From the NCBI GenBank assembly GCA_050696075.1, contig JBOGUF010000176.1, forward strand, positions 1 to 33,623: a stretch of 33,623 nt of DNA. Reading direction: 5' to 3'. The position numbers were made by a program, and so were the translations under genes. Origin of the DNA: JBOGUF01 sp050696075 (GTDB lineage Bacteria > Chloroflexota > Chloroflexia > Thermomicrobiales > UBA6265). The notes beneath the pieces were generated by a model. The model saw only the letters and a list, made by a program, of their open reading frames with translations. It was not told where the DNA came from and did no database searches. Below are positions 7,633 to 14,205 of the stretch, in pieces. Position 1 is the first letter of the stretch; each line of letters starts with the position of its first letter.

Positions 7633-7902
7633 GTGAAAGGCCCGGCGTTTCTCTTCGATCTCGACGGCACGCTGGTCGACAACGCCGTGGTCATCATGCG
7701 CGATCAGGTGGCGCACGCGAAGCCGGATCCCGATCCGTTTCTCGCCGCGGCGGCGCGGCGCGCTCGCGCGCTCGGCGTCGTCCCCCTCTCCGGCGGCTAT
7801 GGTCAGGACGAGTCGCAAGCCGCCGGGGCATATCGAGTCTACGCCGACCCGGCTGACCTGCTCCGTCACCTCGACGAGATCGGCGTCCGCGGAGCTGTCT
7901 GA
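7633..7902 (+). CDS. HAD-family hydrolase remnant with internal deletions
   Basis: The product of about 89 aa keeps three pieces of a HAD phosphatase in one open frame. The N-terminal FLFDLDGTLVDN is motif I with both Asp residues. A middle piece has HAKPDPDPFLAAAA, which holds the motif III Lys. The C-terminal piece is RRARALGVVPLSGGYGQDE followed by AGAYRVYADPADLLRHLDEIGV. Full HAD proteins of this type are about 220 aa. The cap domain and the motif IV GDxxxD segment are both missing here. GAAGGAG lies five bases before the GTG at 7633, better placed than a GTG at 7612. It follows the zinc-finger gene by 30 bases. It is unlikely to be an active phosphatase; it may be a decaying gene or a repurposed small protein. 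Confidence 0.7.
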   Translation: MKGPAFLFDLDGTLVDNAVVIMRDQVAHAKPDPDPFLAAAARRARALGVVPLSGGYGQDESQAAGAYRVYADPADLLRHLDEIGVRGAV

Positions 7903-8045
7903 GTTCCGGCAGGCCCCGGCCTTCTGTCCCCGATTATCAGCCGAATCGCCATCCGCCATACCGCTTGGCACGTAGGAAACACAGGCGGCCTTGCTTGAGT
8001 GGCCGCCACACCCATGTGTTCCAGGTGCGGAGGAGGGAGTACGCG

Positions 8046-8906
8046 ATGAAGCGATGGCTGGTCGTTTTGATCCCGATGCTGCTGGTTGCCGCTTCGGCGG
8101 TCACGTTTGCCCAGGACAGCCCGACGGTGCAAACGGCGGAGGATCCGACACTCGGGACGTTCCTGACCGATGCGAACGGCATGACGCTCTACATGTTCAC
8201 CCCGGACTCGCCGAACGAGAGCGTTTGCTACGACCAATGCGCCGAGAACTGGCCGATCTTCTCGGTCGAGGGCGAGCTGACGCTGCCAGAAGGGGTCGAG
8301 GGGACGCTCGGCACGATCGAGCGGACCGACGGAACCACCCAGGTTACGTACAACGAGATGCCGCTCTACTACTGGATCAATGACGCGCAGCCGGGCGACA
8401 CCACCGGTCAGGGCGTGGGCGCCGTCTGGTTCATCGTCGCGCCCGGCGCCACCTTTAGTGACTACGGCGTGACGGCCGCTTCGGCTGCTGCCTCGCCGGT
8501 CGCCTCGCCGGTCGCGGAGGCGGGCACCACGGTGTTGGTGCGGCGGAGTCAGGACCTCGGGACGTTCCTTGTCGACGCCAACGGTATGACGCTCTACCTC
8601 TTCACCAACGACACGACGCCGGGCGAGAGCGCGTGTTATGACCAATGCGCGGAGAATTGGCCGCCGCTGCTCGCCGTTGAGCCGCTGCAGCTGGCTCCTG
8701 GCATCCCCGGTTCCCTCGGCGCCATCACGCGGACCGACGGCACGATGCACGTGACCTACGACGATATGCCGTTGTACTACTTCGCGGAGGACGCGGAGGC
8801 GGGCGACACAAACGGGCAGGGGCGCGGCGACGTCTGGTTCGTCGTCACCGTCGGGGCCGACACCGCGACCCCCGCGGCCGGCGTCAGCCCAGGGTATGGC
8901 GACTAG
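8046..8906 (+). CDS. secreted Yx(FWY)xxD-repeat protein (COG4315 / PF03640)
   Basis: A signal peptide (MKRWLVVLIPMLLVAASAVTFAQ) is followed by two tandem units of about 110 residues. Each unit has the COG4315 signature twice: LYMFTPD and YYWINDA in the first, LYLFTND and YYFAEDA in the second. Each also holds CYDQCAENWP with two cysteines that may form a disulfide, and a closing TxGQGxGxVWFxV. An Ala/Ser/Pro-Val linker (SAAASPVASPVAEAG) separates the units. There is no lipobox Cys, so it is secreted rather than lipid-anchored. The ATG at 8046 has GGAGGAGGG seven bases upstream. The function of the family is not established. A stem-loop and a TGGCACG element lie in its leader (7967-8007). Confidence 0.88.
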   Translation: MKRWLVVLIPMLLVAASAVTFAQDSPTVQTAEDPTLGTFLTDANGMTLYMFTPDSPNESVCYDQCAENWPIFSVEGELTLPEGVEGTLGTIERTDGTTQVTYNEMPLYYWINDAQPGDTTGQGVGAVWFIVAPGATFSDYGVTAASAAASPVASPVAEAGTTVLVRRSQDLGTFLVDANGMTLYLFTNDTTPGESACYDQCAENWPPLLAVEPLQLAPGIPGSLGAITRTDGTMHVTYDDMPLYYFAEDAEAGDTNGQGRGDVWFVVTVGADTATPAAGVSPGYGD

Positions 8907-8929
8907 TAACGCCCACGGACACGCTGCAC

Positions 8930-8952
8930 GGCCCCGGACGATTTCCGGGGCC
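8930..8952 (+). terminator. stem-loop after the secreted repeat protein
   Basis: GGCCCCGGA (8930-8938) pairs perfectly with TCCGGGGCC (8944-8952) across a CGATT loop, 24 bases after the stop codon. There is only a short TT after it, so it is a GC-rich stem without a strong U tract. Confidence 0.6.
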
Positions 8953-9036
8953 TTGCAACGTCTCACCCTTCGTGTTCGGCTCGACACGCGCATCCACGGT
9001 ATCGGCGCGAACACGATCATTCTGTTACGCTTTCCC

Positions 9037-9042
9037 CATAAT
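9037..9042 (+). promoter_or_regulatory. possible -10 box for a leaderless transcript
   Basis: CATAAT lies only nine bases before the ATG at 9051, so a transcript starting seven bases downstream would have almost no leader. No Shine-Dalgarno sequence is visible, and no good -35 box is seen 17 bases upstream. This is weak evidence for a leaderless mRNA. Confidence 0.25.
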
Positions 9043-9050
9043 CTGCTTTC

Positions 9051-9683
9051 ATGACCACGGGATTGGCGTCACGACAATTGGGGAAGGCAATCGTGGACGA
9101 GATCCTCTCTGAGATCTTCTCGTCACGCGTGCGCGCCGCCGTCCTTGGCCACCTGCTGCCCCGCCCGCACCTTGCCTTCTCGCTGACCGATCTCTCTCGG
9201 TTGCTTGGGTTGCCGATCAGCAGCCTCCAACACGAGTGCTACAAACTCCAACGGATCGGCGTGTTGACCGGCCGGCGCGTGCGCAACGCGTACCTCTACC
9301 GGCCCGATCCGGCGTGCCCCGTGCATCGAACGCTGACCCGGTTGGTCGTGGTCGGACTTGGCGAGGCGGTGGCGCTGCGGGCCGGGCTCGAAGAGGTTCC
9401 CGGCTTGGAATTGGCGTTCCTTGGCCGGTCGTTGCCGCTCAATGGCGTCACGCCGCGGGCGCCCGCGCCACTGGTGCTGATAGGGGACGTGCCGTTGGAA
9501 GAGATCGACGCGGCGCAGGCGCGCGCGGCCCTGTTGCTCGGCGTGCCGCTCGATGCGGTGGAGGCGGTCTTTTACCGGTCCGGCGACTGGTCCGCGCGCA
9601 TGCAGCAGGAGTCCGCGTACGTCGCCGCGTTGCTGGACGGGCCGCGCACGCATCTGGTGGGCGACGTCGCGCGTGTCTGGTAG
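9051..9683 (+). CDS. winged-helix protein with degenerate nucleotidyltransferase-like domain
   Basis: The N-terminal third (about residues 18-80) is an ArsR-like winged helix: SRVRAAVLGHLL, then SLTDLSRLLGLPISSLQHECYKLQRIGVL and the wing RRVRNAYLYRPDP. The second half resembles the nucleotidyltransferase-like domain often fused to such helices (LELAFLGRS and then LVLIGDVPLEEID). However, the GSxAxG and DxD catalytic signatures of that family are not present, so it is probably a non-catalytic sensor. It is 210 aa and soluble. The next gene begins at the base after its stop codon, so it heads a three-gene operon with a HIT-like protein and a phosphofructokinase. It may regulate that operon; this is inference from position. 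Confidence 0.7.
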   Translation: MTTGLASRQLGKAIVDEILSEIFSSRVRAAVLGHLLPRPHLAFSLTDLSRLLGLPISSLQHECYKLQRIGVLTGRRVRNAYLYRPDPACPVHRTLTRLVVVGLGEAVALRAGLEEVPGLELAFLGRSLPLNGVTPRAPAPLVLIGDVPLEEIDAAQARAALLLGVPLDAVEAVFYRSGDWSARMQQESAYVAALLDGPRTHLVGDVARVW

Positions 9684-10283
9684 TTGCTGGTGATCGGGCG
9701 CGTGGCGTTCGCGGTGGCGCGGAGCGACCTCAGCGGCGCTCTGGTGCGGTGGGTCTTCGGGCATGCGGCCGGCGTGCTCCCCGTGCGGTGCGTGCGCGAG
9801 ACGGCACGCGTGGTCGCGTTTCATCATCCGCGCCCATCGGTCCCGACCCACATCGTGCTGGCGCCGCAGGTCGGCGTCCGCGGGGTGCTGGCCGTCGACG
9901 ATCGGATCGTGCCGTTCGTGCACGAGGCTATGATGGTAGGGGACGAGATCGCGCGTCGTTTGGCCACGCCGCTGGCCCTCGTCGTGAATGGTGGGGCCAG
10001 TCAGGACGTGCAGCAGCTTCACTTGCATCTGCTCTCGGATCAGGGCGCCGGCTTGGTGGAGCGGGAAACGCACCTGGAGCTGCGCCCTGAAGGGTCGGAT
10101 CGGGACCTGCGCGATCCGCTGGGCTGCTGGGAGGTGATCCGTGCCGCCCAGGAGGAGGTCGCTCGGCTCGATCTCGTCCGACCCGGATTTTCGCTGATCG
10201 TGGCTGGGTCGGTGGAGGGATTGGACCTCTCGCGCATGCACCTGGTCTCGGGGCCGCGGCGCGCATTGGGGGATGCGGCATGA
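9684..10283 (+). CDS. HIT-like protein with altered HIT motif
   Basis: The product is about 199 aa. ARVVAFHHPRPSVPTHIVLAPQ matches the central strands of the HIT fold (nucleotide hydrolases and transferases), and QDVQQLHLHLLSD is the HIT motif region. In the canonical H-x-H-x-H motif the first His is replaced by Gln here, while the middle catalytic His and the last His remain. The protein is longer than typical HIT proteins, with a C-terminal region of about 70 residues. The start is uncertain: a TTG directly follows the upstream stop, and a GTG lies six bases later. The stop overlaps the PFK start as ATGA (10280-10283). Its placement between a winged-helix protein and PFK suggests a role in nucleotide or phosphate metabolism; the substrate is unknown. 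Confidence 0.7.
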   Translation: MLVIGRVAFAVARSDLSGALVRWVFGHAAGVLPVRCVRETARVVAFHHPRPSVPTHIVLAPQVGVRGVLAVDDRIVPFVHEAMMVGDEIARRLATPLALVVNGGASQDVQQLHLHLLSDQGAGLVERETHLELRPEGSDRDLRDPLGCWEVIRAAQEEVARLDLVRPGFSLIVAGSVEGLDLSRMHLVSGPRRALGDAA

Positions 10284-11464
10284 CACGAGGGACGCTGCTC
10301 GTCGGCCAATCGGGCGGGGCGACGGCCGTGATCAATGCGAGTCTTGCCGGGGTGGTCGAGGGCGCGCGCAGGGCCGGCTTCGGTCGCGTTCTCGGCATGC
10401 GGCACGCGATCGAGGGCCTGCTTGGGGACGACCTGATCGAACTCACGACGATGCCCCAGGCCACGCTCGACCGGCTGCGGCGCACGCCCTCGGCAGCGCT
10501 CGGCACGGGTCGCCATAAACCGCGGGACGAAGACCTCGACCGTGCCCTGAATCGACTGCGCACGCACGACGCGCGGGCGTTTGTCTACATTGGCGGCAAC
10601 GATTCAGCCGACACCGCGCATCGGCTCCACGCACATGCGCGTGGCGTGGGGTACGAAATGGCGGTCGTCGCCGTGCCGAAGACGATCGACAACGACTTGC
10701 CGGAAACGGACCACTGCCCCGGCTACGGTTCGATTGCCCGCTATCTCGGCAACGCGACGCGCGACGCGACCTACGACACGATCGCCTCGCCGCGACTCTA
10801 CCCGGTCAAGTTCATCGACGTGATGGGGCGCGACGCGGGATGGGTGCCCGCCGCCTGCGCGCTCGGCTTCGGCCCGGACGAAACCGACCTGCTGCCCCTG
10901 ATCTACCTGCCGGAGCGGCCGCCTTCGGACGCTGAGGCGATGGTGGCCGAGATTGACGCGCGGGTGCGGGCGAGCGGCTGGGCGGTGGCTATTGTGCCCG
11001 AGACGCTCCGTGACGCGCGGGGGCGGCACCTCGGCGGCGACGCGCCGGACTACGTCGATCAGTTTGGACATCCCTACTATTCGGCCCCGGCGGCGGCGTT
11101 GACGCGGCTGGTTGCCGAACGCCTTGGCTACCGCGCGCGCTTCGACCGGCCCGGCACGGCGGCCCGGATGTCGATGGCCCTGGCGTCTTCGGTCGACCTC
11201 GACGAGGCGTACCGGCTCGGCGTTGACGCCGCCAGTCGTGCCGCCCGTGGGGAATCGGACGTCATGACGGCCCTGGCACGTCTTCCCGGCGAGCCATATT
11301 GCTGCGAGGTGACAGCCGTGCCGCTCGCGGCCGTCGCCAACCGCGTCCGCGCGCTGCCGGACGACTTCATTGGCGACGACAGCCGCTCGGTCACGCCGGC
11401 CTTCAGGGACTATGCCCTGCCCCTTCTCGGCCCGGACCCCTTCCCGCCCTATACCCGTCTGTAG
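10280..11464 (+). CDS. 6-phosphofructokinase, probably PPi-dependent
   Basis: This glycolytic enzyme phosphorylates fructose 6-phosphate. QSGGATAVINASLAG is the N-terminal phosphate-binding loop, and YIGGNDSADTA (GGND at about residues 105-108) is the second glycine loop. AVPKTIDNDL (about 132-140) holds the catalytic Asp, and VMGRDAGW is the substrate loop. In ATP-dependent PFKs the loops read GGDGS and PGTIDND. Asn/Asp at the GGND position and Lys in PKTIDND are the residues associated with pyrophosphate-dependent enzymes, so PPi use is likely; this follows from family knowledge. The length of 394 aa fits. The ATG overlaps the HIT-like gene by four bases. Confidence 0.9.
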   Translation: MTRGTLLVGQSGGATAVINASLAGVVEGARRAGFGRVLGMRHAIEGLLGDDLIELTTMPQATLDRLRRTPSAALGTGRHKPRDEDLDRALNRLRTHDARAFVYIGGNDSADTAHRLHAHARGVGYEMAVVAVPKTIDNDLPETDHCPGYGSIARYLGNATRDATYDTIASPRLYPVKFIDVMGRDAGWVPAACALGFGPDETDLLPLIYLPERPPSDAEAMVAEIDARVRASGWAVAIVPETLRDARGRHLGGDAPDYVDQFGHPYYSAPAAALTRLVAERLGYRARFDRPGTAARMSMALASSVDLDEAYRLGVDAASRAARGESDVMTALARLPGEPYCCEVTAVPLAAVANRVRALPDDFIGDDSRSVTPAFRDYALPLLGPDPFPPYTRL

Positions 11465-11510
11465 CCCATCCTACATCGACGCGGATTGCCGCCGCCTGTT
11501 GTGGCAGGCA

Positions 11511-11526
11511 TGGCACGGGCGATGCA
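11511..11526 (+). promoter_or_regulatory. TGGCACG-N4-ATGCA promoter-like element
   Basis: TGGCACG followed by four bases and ATGCA gives GG-N10-GC spacing, like a sigma-54 -24/-12 promoter (consensus TGGCACG-N4-TTGCW). A stem-loop, ATCGGGG (11540-11546) with CCCCGAT (11555-11561), begins 16 bases after the GC pair. The PRC-barrel gene at 16131 has the same element and the same 16-base spacing to a stem-loop. Whether the organism has RpoN cannot be judged from this window. Confidence 0.45.
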
Positions 11527-11603
11527 CCGAAACGGGGTGATCGGGGTCCGGCTGCCCCGATGGCGCCGTGGGAAGCCGAAACGCCAACGAGGAGGGAATA
11601 TTC

Positions 11604-12236
11604 ATGGATCGCACGACACAGCAGTGGAACATTCCGGAAGGCGCCGAGGTCTTTGGGGCCGAGGGCGACAAGGTCGGCAAGATCGTGGCGATTCAGCCGA
11701 CGTACGTTGTGGTCGAGAAGGGGTTCTTCTTCCCGTCCGACTACTACATCCCGCAATCAGCGATCGCCAACTACGACGGCGAGAACGTCTATCTCTCGGT
11801 GACGAAGGACGAGGCCCTCAACCAGCAGTGGTCCGAGGCGCCGCTAGACTACCTCGACACCGAGTCGACGACGGCCATGACCGGTGGCGCCTACGCGGCC
11901 GGCACAACGGCCGGCGCCCATGACACGGGAACGACAAACTTCGACCACCGCACGGAGGGACGGATCGAACACCAGGACGAGGGCGACACGTTGCGTGTGC
12001 CCGTCCACGAGGAAGAGCTGGTGGCGACCAAGCGTCCGGTCGAGATGGGCGATGTCCAAATCGGCAAGGATGTAGTCGAAGAAGAGCGGACGATCGACGT
12101 GCCGGTGACCGAGGAGCGGGTGCGGGTAACCCGCCGCACGGTCGATCGGGACGCCGAGACCGGTCAACCGGGCCGTGCCACCGACGACCTGAGTGCTCGC
12201 GATACCGGGTACGAGGGCGAAGCGCCGTCGCGGTAG
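11604..12236 (+). CDS. PRC-barrel domain protein with C-terminal DUF2382-like domain
   Basis: The N-terminal half (about residues 1-80) is a PRC-barrel: EVFGAEGDKVGKIVAI, then YVVVEKGFFFPSDYYIP and YLSVTKDEAL. After a Gly/Thr-rich linker, TLRVPVHEEELVATKRPVE and DVVEEERTIDVPVTEERVRVTRR match DUF2382, the conserved YsnF/AvaK-type domain found in stress-related proteins. The ATG at 11604 has GAGGAGGG about eight bases upstream and the motif starts right after it. The product is 210 aa, soluble and strongly acidic. It is followed by a strong terminator, so it is probably monocistronic. Paralogues lie at 3552 and 16131. The family role is not well defined. Confidence 0.85.
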   Translation: MDRTTQQWNIPEGAEVFGAEGDKVGKIVAIQPTYVVVEKGFFFPSDYYIPQSAIANYDGENVYLSVTKDEALNQQWSEAPLDYLDTESTTAMTGGAYAAGTTAGAHDTGTTNFDHRTEGRIEHQDEGDTLRVPVHEEELVATKRPVEMGDVQIGKDVVEEERTIDVPVTEERVRVTRRTVDRDAETGQPGRATDDLSARDTGYEGEAPSR

Positions 12237-12292
12237 ATAGCCCGCGGTGCGGCCGGCAAGGACACGGCCGCAACAAGCGGCAGGAACTGATC

Positions 12293-12329
12293 GAACAGCG
12301 CGGGGCGGTTCAACCGCCCCGCGCTGTTC
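12293..12329 (+). terminator. strong stem-loop after the PRC-barrel/DUF2382 gene
   Basis: GAACAGCGCGGGGCGGTT (12293-12310) is the exact reverse complement of AACCGCCCCGCGCTGTTC (12312-12329), an 18-bp stem around a minimal loop. It sits 57 bases after the stop codon. There is no long T tract. Confidence 0.8.
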
Positions 12330-12383
12330 GTGCACTAGGACGGGCTGGCGCAAAATCGCGCAAATCTAGGCGTTAAAAGGGTA

Positions 12384-12412
12384 TTGACAAATCGTCACGG
12401 TGTCCGTATAGT
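12384..12412 (+). promoter_or_regulatory. near-consensus sigma-70-type promoter
   Basis: TTGACA (12384-12389) is followed after exactly 17 bases by TATAGT (12407-12412), so both boxes and the spacing are almost ideal. Transcription would start near 12419, about 260 bases before the oxidoreductase gene. It is by far the best housekeeping promoter in the window, and the DNA between the boxes is AT-richer than its surroundings. Confidence 0.8.
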
Positions 12413-12418
12413 AGAGAC

Positions 12419-12513
12419 CTGCTCGAGGAGGAAGGGGTAAAACCCAACCAATTCGGCAGACAAACGCCGACGGGGGAAGCGCGCAAGCGCCGAACTCGTC
12501 GGCGTTTTGTGTT
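12419..12513 (+). ncRNA. structured leader or small RNA, unclassified
   Basis: The stretch starts at the predicted transcription start and has no obvious open frame. It holds GGGGTAAAACCC, a small stem-loop. It then holds AACGCCGACG (12463-12472), which pairs with CGTCGGCGTT (12497-12506) across an internal loop containing a GCGC-GCAA-GCGC hairpin (12479-12490) with a GNRA tetraloop. A TTTTGTGTTGTG tract follows the stem, so it can act as a terminator. It could be a cis-regulatory leader (riboswitch or attenuator) for the oxidoreductase gene at 12681, or a free small RNA of about 95 nt. I compared it from memory with common riboswitch classes and found no match. Confidence 0.55.
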
Positions 12514-12545
12514 GTGCCCGCTTGCCGTTGCCTGATGGTGTGTTG

Positions 12546-12593
12546 GCGCCTCCCGTCATTCCGATCGCAAAGAGGCATGACGAGGGGAGGCGC
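12546..12593. repeat. hairpin copy of the GTCATTCCGA intergenic repeat
   Basis: GCGCCTCCC (12546-12554) pairs exactly with GGGAGGCGC (12585-12593), and inside it GTCAT pairs with ATGAC. The core CCCGTCATTCCGATCG matches the motif at the centre of the larger repeats near 3353, 14029 and 16487. It lacks long tandem arms. It lies between the structured RNA and the oxidoreductase gene, about 90 bases before the gene start. Confidence 0.6.
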
Positions 12594-12680
12594 AATGCAT
12601 TCCCAGTATCTCACCCGCGATGCCGGGATTGGCCATAGAATGCGGCGACGATGTGAAACCGCGCGGAGATGGGGGGAAGG

Positions 12681-13952
12681 ATGACGGAGCGGGTCCGGCT
12701 GGCGATCGTCGGGTGTGGCGGGATGGGGCGGCGGCACCTGGCGGGGCTGGCCGAATTGGCGGGCACCGAACACAGCACGATCGATTTGGTCGCGGTTTGC
12801 GACCTGAATGAGCGGAACGCGAAGGAATTGGCCGACGAGGCAGAGGGATTGCTCGGTCGCCGGCCGGCGGTCTTCACCGAACTGGGGCGCATGGCGCGGG
12901 AGGTCGATGGGATCGAGGCGGCGGACTGCACGACGGACACGGCCTCCCACCATCGTGTCGCCGCCGATTTGCTCGACCTGAGGTTGCATACGCTCTGCGA
13001 GAAGCCGCTGGCGTTGACCGTGCGCGGCTGTGACCACGTCATCGCGGCGGCGGAGCGGAGTGGCAAGATCCTCTCGGTCGCCGAAAACTATCGGCGGGAC
13101 CCGATCAATCGTCTGGTGCGCGCCCTGCTCGACGACGGCGCCATCGGCGACCGGCAGTTCATCATGGAGACCGGGGTGCGCGGTCGCGATACCCTTTTCA
13201 TCACCCCCTGGCGGCACCAGAAGCTGACTGGCTCCTTGACGCTCGACGCCGGGGTCCACAGCGCCGACATCCTCCAGTATTACTTCGGCGCCGCGGCGAG
13301 CGCCTACGGCCAGGTACGACTCTACGAGCCGACGCGCATCCGGCGTGGCACGGCCGGTCCCGGCGGCTTCTACGAGAAGTGGGCGGCGAACCTGCCGGCC
13401 GAAGTCGAGGCGACTGGTGAGGACGCGATGTTCGGCCTGATCACCTTCGAGAATGGCGCGCTCGGCCAGTGGGTCGACCACTATGCCGGCCACGGCGAGC
13501 CCTTTGGGCACCGGATGGTCTTCGGCAGGCGCGGTTCGATCGCCGCGCCGGGGGATCGCAACGGCAGGCCGGTGCGACTTGTCCTGGACGACGGCATGGA
13601 CGTTGCCGACGAGCGGGTGCTTGACTTCGCCCCCAGCTACCGGCTCGACCCGGTCGCGTCGACCCTCTTCGGCGGCGAGCGGCCCTGGACCTACTCGTTC
13701 GACTTTCCCGCCACCGACCGAAAGATCATCGCCCTGGAGTATGCCGAATTCGCTGACTGCATCCGCGCCGGCACGCCCCCGGAGGTCGACGGCGCGATGG
13801 GCCGGCGCGACGTCGCGCTCGTCTACGCCCTTTTCGAGTCGGACGCGGCCGGGCGACCAGTGACGATCGCCGAAGTCGAATCCGGCGCGGTCAATGCCTA
13901 CCAGCGGGAGATCGATGAGCATTTGGGACTAGGCGTGAGCCGTGAGCCGTGA
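12681..13952 (+). CDS. Gfo/Idh/MocA family oxidoreductase
   Basis: This is an NAD(P)-dependent sugar or inositol-type dehydrogenase of about 423 aa. RLAIVGCGGMGRRHLAGL is the Rossmann nucleotide-binding loop, followed by IDLVAVCDLNE. LHTLCEKPLALT contains the family's conserved EKP motif, and GSLTLDAGVHSADILQYYFG carries the D-x-x-x-H of the C-terminal catalytic domain. The ATG at 12681 has GGGGGGAAGG directly upstream; an ATG at 12669 is an alternative. The neighbours are two TIM-barrel sugar isomerases, so it probably belongs to a carbohydrate or polyol degradation group. The last five residues (VSREP) and the TGA stop are encoded by the tandem heptamer repeat that follows, so the natural C-terminus may have been altered by the element. 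Confidence 0.88.
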   Translation: MTERVRLAIVGCGGMGRRHLAGLAELAGTEHSTIDLVAVCDLNERNAKELADEAEGLLGRRPAVFTELGRMAREVDGIEAADCTTDTASHHRVAADLLDLRLHTLCEKPLALTVRGCDHVIAAAERSGKILSVAENYRRDPINRLVRALLDDGAIGDRQFIMETGVRGRDTLFITPWRHQKLTGSLTLDAGVHSADILQYYFGAAASAYGQVRLYEPTRIRRGTAGPGGFYEKWAANLPAEVEATGEDAMFGLITFENGALGQWVDHYAGHGEPFGHRMVFGRRGSIAAPGDRNGRPVRLVLDDGMDVADERVLDFAPSYRLDPVASTLFGGERPWTYSFDFPATDRKIIALEYAEFADCIRAGTPPEVDGAMGRRDVALVYALFESDAAGRPVTIAEVESGAVNAYQREIDEHLGLGVSREP

Positions 13953-14196
13953 GCCGTCAGCCGTGAGCCGTCAGCCCTTAGCCGTCAGCCGTTAGCCCTT
14001 AGCACTCCCTTCACTTCGAACCTCCTCCCGTCACTCCGAGCTTCGGCGTCCGTCGAGGAATCTGCCACTACTGAACGACATCGCTCAACAGAGCCAGATG
14101 CCTGGACAGGCTCGGCAAGACAAGGAATTGAGCGCGCGGCACATCGAAGCTAACGGCTGACGGCTGACGGCTAACGGCTCACGGCTCACGGCTCAG
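13935..14196. repeat. inverted-arm repeat element of 7-bp units
   Basis: The left arm (13935-14003) is about ten heptamers of GTGAGCC, GTCAGCC, CTTAGCC and GTTAGCC. The right arm (14149-14196) is the inverted series (GCTAACGGCTGACGGCTGAC and onward). The core of about 145 bases holds CCCGTCACTCCGAGCTTCGG and GAGGAATCTGCCAC, a pattern common in dispersed bacterial intergenic repeats. The element runs from the last codons of the oxidoreductase to the AGGAG ribosome binding site of the next gene, so it occupies the entire gap. It has no transposase and no CRISPR-like spacers. Confidence 0.85.
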
Positions 14197-14205
14197 GAGA
14201 TGACG

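Noticed and set aside
12419..12513. Known riboswitch (TPP, SAM, cobalamin, c-di-GMP, c-di-AMP, fluoride, guanidine)
   Set aside because: None of the conserved sequence blocks I know for these classes is present, so the RNA is left unclassified.
12366..13922. Long minus-strand open frame opposite the oxidoreductase
   Set aside because: It has no recognisable motif and mirrors the codon structure of the real gene. It would also run through the structured RNA and promoter.
13935..14196. CRISPR-like array of short repeats
   Set aside because: The units are 7 bp and directly adjacent, with no unique spacers, and the two halves are inverted relative to each other. There are no cas genes nearby.
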